Assembly (NCBI GenBank): GCA_003427395.1
Contig: BFEA01000052.1
Location: forward strand, 3,829,973 to 3,855,908
Direction: 5' to 3'
Length of the DNA: 25,936 nt
From: Chara braunii
Lineage: Eukaryota; Streptophyta; Charophyceae; Charales; Characeae
Positions 1-7,620 of this stretch are shown here, piece by piece. The position numbers were made by a program, and so were the translations under genes. The notes under the pieces were generated by a model that worked only from the letters and a program-made list of their open reading frames with translations, had not been told where the DNA came from and did no database searches. Within the stretch, counting starts at the first letter, position 1. Each line of letters opens with the position of its first letter.

Positions 1-67
<67 letters not shown>
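1..67. repeat. (TG)n microsatellite
   Basis: An uninterrupted TG dinucleotide run that begins at the window edge, so its true length is unknown. The translation through it (alternating Cys-Val) is a by-product of the repeat and not a gene. Confidence 0.98.
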
Positions 68-70
<3 letters not shown>

Positions 71-2147
71 GGTTTTATTGCGTGGCTTCTGTGACCGTTT
101 CACAACATGTTGCATCCCGACTTGCGCTAAAAAACAACACCATGGAACGAGCCACACTGTACCATTGAGGTTTATGCAATACAAAATGATGATCGGACAG
201 CAAAGACAATACCAAAGTTTCACCAAAGTCCCACATCCACCATGCACGCTTGATTAAGTTACGAATGCATCACCCAAACCATGATATTCCCGACCTTTTC
301 GTGACGCACTGCTTCCTAACAGTAAATATTGGTGGGTTCCGGAAAAACAAAGGAGAGAGACGAAGTTAAAAAGAAAATGGTACCAAATTTACAACGGAAC
401 AAAGGATTGGAAAGTACTCGCCCCCGAAAGAATATTCCCACGTGGCAGGACTTTAGTCCATTTATTTACAACAAAATCCATTCACTAATCTGTCGAGGCA
501 TGAAGATACATAACTCAGCTAGTGAACAGGGACTGTCCAACTACCATGGAACATCGAATAGCCTTTACAGCACCAAACCCACAAAGAAAGGTCCTCATCA
601 GCAGATAGTCAATCAACAATGGGACATACGTATATCCACGGAGATCCGATATTCTGTCAAAAGCAGAATACCAATCAACAAGAAAGAACCGGGTGTTCTG
701 AAAAAAAAGACAAATGCGCAACACCACTTCCCCTCTCTGGTCCAACTCAAGCGTTGAATAGTTCGATCCTTCCCACCTACTCCCGTAACCCTCATGGAAA
801 CGATCCATCACTCCAACCGTTCCTACTCCATGAGTGTTCAATTACAAAGCAATTACTCATAATGCATTTGATCATAAAACTTGAGCCGACCCAACAAAAA
901 CCCATACAAGGGATACTCATATAAGCATAGCACCGTCACCACCACGAGTGGGTGCAGGCCAAGCTATCCATCATACATCGCGTACCATCCGTACGACAAT
1001 TAGTCGTTACGATGCCAAAGAAGAGTAACAACAACTAAGAATATAAAGGACCCATGGAGAGAGAGCCAATAGGACAAGGTGGTCATACTAAAAACGCAGG
1101 AGAAGGAGAGGGCGGGAGGGTCCACTGGGCAAGTAGATAAATGAGAGGAACATATCAACCATATGGTAAAAAGCAACAGGCTAAAGGAGAACAGATAGAG
1201 GAAAGAAAGGACGAGTAAGGAAGCGCATAAGAGGCCGACAGACGGCAGCGGGAGGCGGAATAAGGCAGCCATGATTCCCGACTCGGGGTGATGCTACGTA
1301 CACTGACAATCAGAGATAGCCCGCTTATAAGCAGAAAACATCGCACATGGTAGAGGAGCCATCAACTCGCGTCCAACCCCTTCGCTACTTCTACTGGCAG
1401 AATGGACAACTCCACATCCAAACAAGTAAATATATCGCCTTGCAGTTTCTCTACCCAGCGGCGAACATCGTATCGACCAGTACGTAAGCCTGCATCTTAC
1501 TGTCTGCCTGCAGCTGCCTCGCTCGGTGCGGTAGGCCGTGCATCGGCCAGCGGGTGAGTCTCCAATCTAGCGTTGGCCTCATGCTACTTCCACCGATAGG
1601 ATGAGCTGCGCACCGACAACCAGGTAAGCCTCCACCTCGCGCAGCTGTCTCCACGCTCCCTCCTCCAATAGGATGGGCAAAGTCGAATGAGTCTTCTGCT
1701 AGGACATGCGACGATGCATGCCCACCGAACTGCCTTGCTACTGCACTCAGTTCCCTCCCCTTCTACTTCAACGCACCTAGCCACGACCTCTGGCTAGGTA
1801 CAAGCAAGTTTCAGCAGGTGAGCGCGAATGCTGCCGTGAGCGGAGTTCGGCTTACCACGGCCAAATCAGCAAATGGGAAAAACACACTGACAAAATAAAA
1901 TAACTCTAAAATAAAATAAAATCCGAATGGACTCCCCGTCAGATCATGGAAATATACACCGAACACCAGCCGCACGTGCAAAGGGATAGGCTGTAGCTAC
2001 TTCCTTCGATAGGATGTCTGATATCGAGTTAATCTACGGGTAGGACGTGAGGCGATACTCTGCCTTCCCGCCACTCACACCGAAAGACGGACAGGGCCAT
2101 TCCCGTCGATAGGACTAAAACAAAATCGTAATGAATCTCCCGCTAGA
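68..2147. other. Gene-poor DNA, no supported gene
   Basis: Open frames here are short (up to about 140 codons), overlap on both strands and show no recognisable motif, splice-framed exon or domain. Composition is mixed, with an A-rich patch near 1895-1925. The only structure I see is the recurring CGATAGGA-type motif listed separately. Confidence 0.6.
1583..2114 (+). repeat. Degenerate dispersed motif around TTCCNNCGATAGGA
   Basis: Four related short words lie in this half-kilobase: near 1583-1603 (GCTACTTCCACCGATAGGAT), 1659-1678 (a CTCCAATAGGATG version), 1996-2016 (GCTACTTCCTTCGATAGGAT) and 2099-2114 (TCCCGTCGATAGGA). The first and third share 18 of 20 bases. Weaker CTAGGA/CTAGAATG words lie between them. 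Spacing is irregular (roughly 76, 337 and 103 bp), so this is either an eroded tandem array or a cluster of one short element. No function is known to me. Confidence 0.4.
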
Positions 2148-2918
2148 ATGTGGGAAGGTACACCTCCACTTCAAAGCCTTTCCCTCCTGCGCGCAACTCC
2201 TACAACTCATACCTCCAAAACTAACCCTTCACTACCCAATCTAACCCCTCCATCGCACTCGCGTCGCCCAAAACCCCCGTTTTGCATCTTCCCTTGCATA
2301 CTTTCATTAAAAAACGGGAGAGAACCATACTTTCTTCCCTTGCTTCTTCTCTACCATCGCCATCTCCGCGCACTAATCTTTCTTACTAACTCCAATTTTA
2401 CTAACCTATTATCCAAACTAAAGTTACCAATGGGTTCGTCTGGCCATAAAACATCTACTTCACAACTTTCCTCGCTCGTTTTCGTCGAGAAACGAGCGAG
2501 TTACACCTTCTTCACCCCGCCCCCTCCATCGACTGTTTATGCTCCACTCCTTTGCCCATACGTTGCATGCATCCGGCGCGACTTCGCATCCGGATTCATT
2601 TACTCTGTTGGCCTATTTCCCTGTCGCCCTGCCTTCACCTCCTTACCTCCTTTTCTTTCACCCCATTTCTCTTCCTATAACCGAACCGTCGACACCAGCG
2701 CCTGTATCCACCTTCGTCCTCTACCTTCACTTGCGCCTATCTCCTCCACCTTCTTCGTCTTTGTCTTCTGGATGCACCTAGCACGGGTCTGTGTCCAGGT
2801 TCCTTTCTATTTCGTTGTCGTCCTTCCCTGCTGCCCGTCACCGGTGTGTGCTCCAACAACGCAGCGGCCAAACCCGACAACCCCGCCTCTTGAAATCTCC
2901 AAGAAAACTGACTCCTAG
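2148..2918 (+). other. Pyrimidine-rich open stretch, probably not a gene
   Basis: A 256-codon frame is open here. The plus strand is strongly enriched in C and T, which removes most stop codons (TAA, TAG and TGA are purine-rich). The translation is Pro/Ser/Leu/Phe-rich with no domain, no plausible signal peptide and no repeat structure. I treat it as strand-asymmetric low-complexity DNA. A GTGAGT donor-like word near 3015 is the only gene-like signal close by. A transcribed leader cannot be excluded. Confidence 0.5.
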
Positions 2919-3585
2919 ATTAACGAGCTAGCCTGCACCTTTTTCCTTCTAGCATCGTCCTTGCGAGCTGTCCCGGACACTGCAGCACTCTGATCGATAC
3001 AGACAGCCGGACGGTGAGTTCCAGAGCCGGCGCTGACTGTTGAGGAGACACTGGCTCCTCGACGAGTGGGAGGGTGCGGCCTACCACTAAGCCTAGAGCG
3101 TGGGCCTAGGTGGAAACGGGCCTGGTGCAGACTGTGGTGGTAGTAACAAATATTCACGTGGGAACTTTGAAGACCTGAGGTGAAGGGAGTTCCACAGGCC
3201 AGCTGGGCACCTGGCACGGCTGCGCACCTTCAGACTTCTTCACGACAGTCAGTGGTCGGCAGACGGCACACCCGTCGAAGGCCCCTGCCGCTAAAATTCT
3301 ACTCTACGTCGTAGGTCAACACGCCCATCTGCCCACATGCTCGTTGAACCCCTCGGTTTCGCACTCCAAAACAGGCGGGATAAAGGAACTCCATCTGAAC
3401 CTCGACTTGTCAAATGAGACGCGTGCTCAGGATCCTCGATTCCCGTTACAACTACCCGTGTCGTGTGGCATAACAACTGAGCCAGACTCGTCGGTCCCAG
3501 TGTCGACCTCGAAATCGATCACCGAGCTAACAACCTTAGAAACAAATAAAAACAGATAAATAAATAAATAATAAAAATAAGAATA
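2919..3585. other. No gene seen
   Basis: Mixed-composition DNA with overlapping short frames on both strands and an AT-rich patch at 3541-3583. A minus-strand frame near 3427-3540 contains two Asp-Thr-Gly triplets, but the surroundings do not look like a retroviral-type protease. Confidence 0.5.
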
Positions 3586-3740
3586 GACGTCGCGCGTCCC
3601 GTTGGTCCACGACGTCGCGCACACCCAGGTTGCGTATGGATGTGCCTCGCCGTCAATACCCCGCGCGCGCCGCTCACCCAGGCGAGGACCTACGCTCCAT
3701 CTCGCGCGCGCCGCCAGACGGGCGAGACAACACTGGCGTA
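3586..3740. other. GC-rich, CpG-dense island
   Basis: CpG-dense DNA between AT-rich flanks. It contains a repeated word (GACGTCGCGC twice within about 25 bp) and two CGCGCGCGCCG blocks about 40 bp apart. It could be a promoter-like island or part of an element end. No coding frame is convincing. Confidence 0.4.
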
Positions 3741-3756
3741 ACTTGCATAACACAGG

Positions 3757-3782
3757 CCAAATACCCTTGTAAGGGTATTTGG
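3757..3782. repeat. Perfect 26-bp palindrome, 12-bp arms
   Basis: The arm CCAAATACCCTT and its exact reverse complement AAGGGTATTTGG are separated by only GT. As DNA it could form a cruciform, as RNA a very tight hairpin. It borders the GC-rich island and lies about 200 bp before the telo-box pair. It could be a protein-binding site or the remnant terminus of a small inverted-repeat element. Confidence 0.85.
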
Positions 3783-3958
3783 TACGACAACGGGCCGAAC
3801 TAGAGAGGGCCAGAGGAGGTCCCCGTGAGCGGAGGGCGTAGGGCGAGGTCTGCGATAGAAGGCGACGGGCGACGCTAGTAAATCGAGCGTGGGCGCCGTC
3901 AAAGGGGGAGGGGTGGTTCGGATCCAGGGTGGCCGAATGAGAAGGGAAGGTAAGGGGG

Positions 3959-4010
3959 TTAGAAAAACCCTAAGAAAACCCTAACCGAAGTTTGAGTGGT
4001 TAGGGTAGGG
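3959..4010. promoter_or_regulatory. Telo-box cluster (AAACCCTAA twice, plus TTAGGG on the other side)
   Basis: AAACCCTAA occurs at 3965-3973 and 3976-3984, followed by GTTAGGGTAGGG at 3999-4010. In plants, AAACCCTAA is the telo-box found in promoters of translation and cell-cycle genes, and it matches the plant-type telomere repeat. No gene start is recognisable downstream, so the site may be a promoter remnant or a small interstitial telomeric patch. Confidence 0.45.
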
Positions 4011-4019
4011 TACCGGTGA

Positions 4020-4560
4020 CCTAATCAAGAAAATAAAATAGTAAGCATAGGGGGGGAAGGCGGGAGGAAAAGTAAATAAACAGCGAAATTTCGAGAGAAA
4101 ATAAAAATAAATAATAAAATAAATTAATAATAAAATATAATTAAGGAAATAAGGGAACAAAATGTGAAGAGAGAAGTAATATTTATTTGTTTAAAATTTT
4201 TGGCAGCATTTCATTACCCCAAGGGGTCAAAATGTGCTGAAAAATACTAAGTGAAAGAAAAAACAGAACATTTCGGCAGCACTTCGTTACCTCTACGGGG
4301 TCAAAATGTGGGTCGAAAGCAAGAATGACTAACTCCTAATCAGATTTAAGGGTGCCGCAAAGAAATTCGAATTTTCAGAATAAATAAAAAGAAAATAAAA
4401 TAAATCAGAAAATGAGAAAGGAGGGGGGGAAATAAGATAATTCAAACTTTTGGAGAAAAGAGAAGATTTAAATCAAAGAGGAAGGGAAAAGAAGAAACAC
4501 AGAAAAATTTGAAGGAGGCGGGGGGGCAAGGGGATGAAAAAGTGATGAAGAAGAGAGAAA
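4020..4560. other. A-rich intergenic tract
   Basis: Strongly A-rich plus strand with AAATAAAATAA-type stretches, G runs (4050-4057, 4423-4430) and a GAAGAGAGAAA end. No gene is visible. The only organised content is the pair of diverged direct repeats at 4202-4310. Confidence 0.6.
4202..4310 (-). repeat. Two diverged copies of a hairpin repeat, 73 bp apart
   Basis: GGCAGCATTTCATTACCCC begins at 4202 and GGCAGCACTTCGTTACCTC at 4275. Each is followed by GGGGTCAAAATGTG. Read on the minus strand this gives a CCCC..GGGG hairpin followed by GAAATGCTGCC or GAAGTGCTGCCGAAA. That is the same layout as the monomers at 15681-16380 (CCCC..GGGG, then GAAGTGCT or GAAACTCTG, then GGAAA). I infer a shared repeat family on the opposite strand. 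Confidence 0.55.
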
Positions 4561-4574
4561 TAGGTGAGAGAGAG

Positions 4575-4606
<32 letters not shown>
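4575..4606 (+). repeat. (CAT)n microsatellite
   Basis: About eleven CAT triplets in a row. The poly-isoleucine or poly-histidine translations through it are artefacts. Confidence 0.95.
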
Positions 4607-4729
4607 GATTGGTTGTTTGCTCAGGATCCCACTATTATCAGATCCGAATTCTTAGGTTACATTCTAGTCTAGCTGATTTCCTAATTGTTTTTATTGTGTT
4701 CGTGAACTTCTTGCCCAGGTTGAGTAGAA

Positions 4730-4960
4730 ACCAGAACGATGCTGGCCGGCACTGGGGCATCGCCTTGTTACCTTCATAAGGAGCTTGAGGCCTTGGATAG
4801 AGATCTGGGGATTGCTGAGGGTGGAAGGCAATTACAATATTTGACCAAAGGCTACAATCTGGCTGACGAGGATGGCGCTGGGGTGGGTGGCGCTGCCCTG
4901 TAACCTAGCTAGATTGGGGTGTGAGACCGGGTAGAGAGAGGCTTGGTTGGTATACAGTAT
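4730..4960 (+). repeat. Family Y repeat, locus A (two monomers)
   Basis: Monomer 1 (about 4732-4832) begins CCAGAACGATGCTGG and runs through TGAGGCCTTGG and AGAGATCTGGGG to GAGGGTGGAAGG. Monomer 2 (about 4870-4952) contains GGCGCTGCCCTGTAACCT and GGGGTGTGAGACC. The same two-part arrangement recurs at 9262-9530, and monomer 1 recurs inverted at 11650-11751. No coding frame is conserved. I do not recognise the family; it could be a short non-autonomous retroposon or part of a larger element. Confidence 0.65.
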
Positions 4961-5136
4961 GGACTCGGTAGAGACTAGCTGGTTAGTATGGATATCTGAG
5001 ACTAGGGTTAGGGTATTATGTGTGATCTGAGTAGATAAGCATTCTGAATAGTCAGCATCAATCTCTAGCTTCAATCGTCGTGAAATATTACTGAATCATC
5101 CCAAATTCTCATTAATCATCAATGTATTCCAATTAT

Positions 5137-5227
5137 AAGGGACGCTGGGCCCGGTTCCCAGCACGTGCTGCTCCCCATGAATAGATTGGAGCAATTGTTC
5201 AAAAAAAAAAAAAGAAAAAAAAAAAAA
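5137..5227 (+). mobile_element. Family X retroposon 3' end, copy 1
   Basis: The core has GGGACGCTGGG, then GGTTCCCAGCACGTGCTG, then CTCCCCATGAATAGATTGG, followed about ten bases later by an A-rich tail at 5200-5227. GCTGGG and CCCAGC flank a seven-base loop, giving a hairpin. The core recurs five more times in the window with an A-rich tail on the same side each time, as expected for 5'-truncated retroposons. I see no coding capacity and no tRNA-type A/B boxes, so whether it is a SINE or a LINE 3' end is open. Confidence 0.7.
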
Positions 5228-5272
5228 GTCCCTGTCCCTTCTCCGCCTGCCCCCCTTCCCATAACACCTCTG

Positions 5273-5449
5273 CTATCCCCCCCCCTTGGTTCCCACCATG
5301 CCAGTCTTTACAAAAGCTTTGGATGTTTTCTTCCAGATTTCTGCTTGTGAATGCAATGTGGCAACCTGTTCTTTGACCCTTTCTCGTTGCGCAGTCAGTT
5401 CCGTCTGTATCTTCTGTTTAATCAAGTCTGTGAAAGCCGGGTTGACGTT
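5273..5449 (-). CDS. Exon-like coding segment, coiled-coil-like peptide, function unknown
   Basis: On the minus strand an AATTTCAG acceptor-like sequence is followed by 58 sense codons and TAG. The peptide starts NVNPAFTDLIKQKIQTELTA and goes on through QRERVKEQVATLHSQ and AEIWKKTSKAFVKTG. It is rich in K, E, Q and hydrophobic residues at heptad-like spacing, unlike the surrounding noise frames. The same frame has a TAA two codons upstream of the acceptor, so it must be an exon or a frameshifted remnant. It lies between two X insertions. It could be an internal or last exon of a host gene, or a piece of a retroelement ORF1. I do not recognise the family. Confidence 0.35.
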   Translation of the reverse strand, partial: NVNPAFTDLIKQKIQTELTAQRERVKEQVATLHSQAEIWKKTSKAFVKTGMVGTKGGG

Positions 5450-5511
5450 CTGAAATTACATTTGCAACATTCAAGTTCTGTTGTATCCATGTAGGACACT
5501 GTTTCCAACTT

Positions 5512-5578
5512 TCCAGGTGTGGCTCCCCATCAATAAATTGAGCATGGGTGTAGTAGGGAAAGGAAAAAAAAGAAAGTC
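5512..5578 (+). mobile_element. Family X retroposon 3' end, copy 2 (diverged)
   Basis: CCAGGTGTGG is followed by CTCCCCATCAATAAATTGA, then about 25 bases and an A-rich tail ending near 5577. The GCTGGG hairpin arm is lost. Tail orientation matches copy 1, which lies about 370 bp upstream. Confidence 0.5.
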
Positions 5579-5714
5579 TCTGGCCCATCTCTCTGTAACC
5601 ACTTCACGTGACGGGTGGGTTCTGTGGCAGATCCTTTATCCTTCCTTAATTGTATACTGCCAGCTTCTGGAGGGGTCATCTGCCCTGGATCCTGATCAGG
5701 ACCACGCTTCCGGG

Positions 5715-6196
5715 TCAAAAGGGGTGAGCAGATAGGGCTATTTGTAGGTGTGGTAAACCATTAACCTGGTCCCCTACTACCCTCACTCTTACCAGATGCG
5801 CCAATTGCATCTGGTGATCCTGCAGCTCTCTCCTGTGCACAAGTGACCATCCAACCCCTGAGAGCTCCGGCTCGTAGGGGGCTAACATTGAGCTGGTGTG
5901 CATGTTTTCAAGGACTGGGTAGATCACCCTTGGCAGAGTGGGAGGTCCTTGTAGGTAACCACCCAGTCGCGTGCTTGGATATTTGGCCCCACATCCAATT
6001 CCCTCTTTCAACCTAATATCCCCTTTCTGACCCAGGATAGCCACTGGATCCATTTTGTAGAGAAGGGATTGGTCTTATTATCCTGAATTGCTTGATTTCC
6101 AAAGAGGGGTTGCCTCCATATTTCATACCATCTGAGAGGGCAAATGTGTTTCCTAGGCCCCATCTTTCCCCATTGTGCAAAGAAATAGGGCCACAA
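5715..6196 (-). pseudogene. LINE ORF2 remnant (segment after the reverse transcriptase)
   Basis: Two minus-strand frames join into one LINE-like stretch. The first (6196-6008) contains IWRQPLFGNQAIQDNK and then KWIQWLSWVRKGIL. The second (6053-5715) continues with LKEGIGCGAKYPSTRLGGYL. The first part aligns with the plus-strand LINE segment near 21957-22070 (LRQLLFGNPLIKN, then KWGQWLEKGIWQIK): same spacing of the LFGN motif, the Trp and the KGI motif. This region lies between the reverse transcriptase and the C-terminal CCHC-like motif in L1-type proteins. The frame switch near 6040 and loss of everything else make it a pseudogene. Further minus-strand coding-like sequence at 5590-5718 (KRGPDQDPGQMTPPEAGS) may be its continuation or something else. 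Confidence 0.5.
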
Positions 6197-6221
6197 GGAA
6201 TCCCTTTGCCATCATCTTTTC

Positions 6222-6302
6222 TTGTTTTTTTCCCAAAAGAATTTGCTCGAGTCCATTCGTGGGAAGCAACATGTGCTGGGAACCGGGCCAACGTCGCTTT
6301 GA
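6222..6302 (-). mobile_element. Family X retroposon 3' end, copy 3
   Basis: Read on the minus strand: CGACGTTGGCCCGGTTCCCA, then GCACATGTTG, then CTTCCCACGAATGGACTCG, then an A-rich tail (GGGAAAAAAACAAGAAAAGA). This fits the family order of hairpin, CCCC word and tail. It is more diverged than copies 1 and 6 and lies directly upstream of the minus-strand LINE remnant. Confidence 0.55.
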
Positions 6303-6543
6303 TAAAAGTTACACGTACAGGAGAGTAACCTCCTCCCACTAGCTTTGGCAGTCCTGGGATTTGGTGAGCCAAGCCTATGGATGGAGCGCAAGGTTAAGGG
6401 GAGAGAGCCAGGCATTAGGCCCTGTACGCAGGTATCCAACTCTCAGAAAAGGGAGCTTTGCTTCCACTCCACTCTACTTTCCTAATGCTTACACCGATCC
6501 CTCAACTGTCATCCTCTACCTGACAACCAGTAGTCAAAGCTTC

Positions 6544-6695
6544 CTTTTTTTTCTTTTTCTTTTAAGAGAACAACCCCAGCGGATGCTAGGGGGGTCCTGC
6601 TAAGAGCAGGCACCACTAGCACTGTCGGGGAGGCTCCATCTATTGGTGGGGATCAGCACCTGCTGAAAAGCGGGGCCAGCATCGCTGAACAATGG
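6544..6695 (-). mobile_element. Family X retroposon 3' end, copy 4 (longer subtype)
   Basis: On the minus strand GATGCTGGCCCCGCTTTTCA and CAGCAGGTGCTG lead to ATCCCCACCAATAGATGGA. About 70 bases then include a GTGCTAGTGGTGCCTGCTCT hairpin region (CCTGCT-CTT-AGCAGG), ending in an A-rich tail seen as the T-rich run at 6544-6564. The extra segment is shared with the insertion at 15737-15824, which suggests a subtype with a longer 3' end. Confidence 0.6.
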
Positions 6696-6702
6696 TTGTG
6701 GC

Positions 6703-7005
6703 TCATTCCCTTTGAGGAAACCTTGGGCTTGAACTTTGAAGTCTTTTGATGTATTTAGCGTTATCCGCAAGGACTGTCAAATTCTTACGCGCTTTCGCGC
6801 CTTCGTGGGATTCAGACGCGAAGCATCTGCTCTTCGACCCGTAAGGTTGCCACCGCATACTTCGAAAGATGTTGTGGCCAAGCAAAGGTACTCCTTTCGA
6901 CACATGGGTAATATGGGTTTTGTCCATACTCAGTGTTAATTGGAGTTTGTCTCTAGTTGTTTGTGTGAACAGACATGCAATTGTAATGACAGCAAGCTAC
7001 TGGGC
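6703..7005 (-). pseudogene. Group II intron maturase-like reverse transcriptase remnant
   Basis: The frame reads LAVITIACLFTQTTRDKLQL, then TLSMDKTHITHVSKGVPLLG, then HNIFRSMRWQPYGSK, ending KNLTVLADNAKYIKRLQ. The order fits the end of a group II intron RT/maturase: a DxLxLxLSxxKTxITHxxxGxxFLGxxI block, then the start of the thumb (domain X) region. Gypsy and LINE RTs do not carry the LS-x-x-KT-x-ITH word. The catalytic palm (YADD) is not present. It is stop-terminated on both sides and followed by X copy 4. A mitochondrial DNA insertion, or a decayed nuclear maturase gene, would both fit. Confidence 0.5.
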
Positions 7006-7100
7006 TCACCTACAGATAATTAAGTTTGGCAGGTAGAACTACCCAGCAGCCAGAGTTGCTTGCCTTCATGACAGCCTAAAATGTTTTCCAAGACTTTTCC

Positions 7101-7137
7101 AGCATCAGCACCTGCCTGAAAAGCAGGTTTCGTTCAT
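7101..7137. repeat. Possible short X-family fragment
   Basis: CATCAGCACCTGCCTGAAAA resembles the copy 4 segment GATCAGCACCTGCTGAAAAG, with a CCTGC/GCAGG hairpin. It has no tail and no further match, so it may be a chance resemblance or an eroded copy. Confidence 0.25.
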
Positions 7138-7620
7138 GCAAACAGTCAGAAGCGCCGAGGCGTCTGTGCCCATGTGTAAATAAGAGATACACTGGAGCAG
7201 ACCCCCCAAACAGAGGAAAAGGTAGTTGAACATCCCATGTGACACATCGTGGACCTGATTCGCGTAAGTTGGTGTATGCCTTTATAATGCCTCATTTGAG
7301 AGCATCTACAATCCACAGTGTGCGTGCCTCTCTCTGGCACAGACTGGGGCCCTGGATCCTTCACACACATTGGCTATGAGGAAAATTCTTAAGCCTACTA
7401 CTGTATAGAGTTGAGTCCAGGTCCTGCTCACTGCTTTTTTCAGCTAATTGTTACAATATCATAACACCGTGCCTTATTTTATCAGGTGGTCGGCCTGTCA
7501 GTAAGACCAACAGGCAGTCCTTTCCTGATCAGTCCCCTCAGGCCTGACATTGTATCTGTAGCTGTCAGATCTGCACAATTGAACCCTTGCAGATGTAATG
7601 GCCCATGCACCTGACGACAG
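7138..7620. other. No gene seen; possible upstream intron of the candidate at 7621
   Basis: Mixed-composition DNA. A polypyrimidine-AG acceptor-like word (CCTTATTTTATCAG) ends at 7485 and several AG candidates follow, but no exon frame here can be joined convincingly to the downstream coding segment. Confidence 0.4.

Noticed and set aside
2148-2918. 256-codon ORF as a protein gene
   Set aside because: Openness is explained by the pyrimidine-rich strand; no domain, splice context or start context.
3427-3540. Possible aspartic protease (two Asp-Thr-Gly words on minus)
   Set aside because: Lacks the hydrophobic pattern before DTG and the later ILG-type motif; the frame ends soon after.
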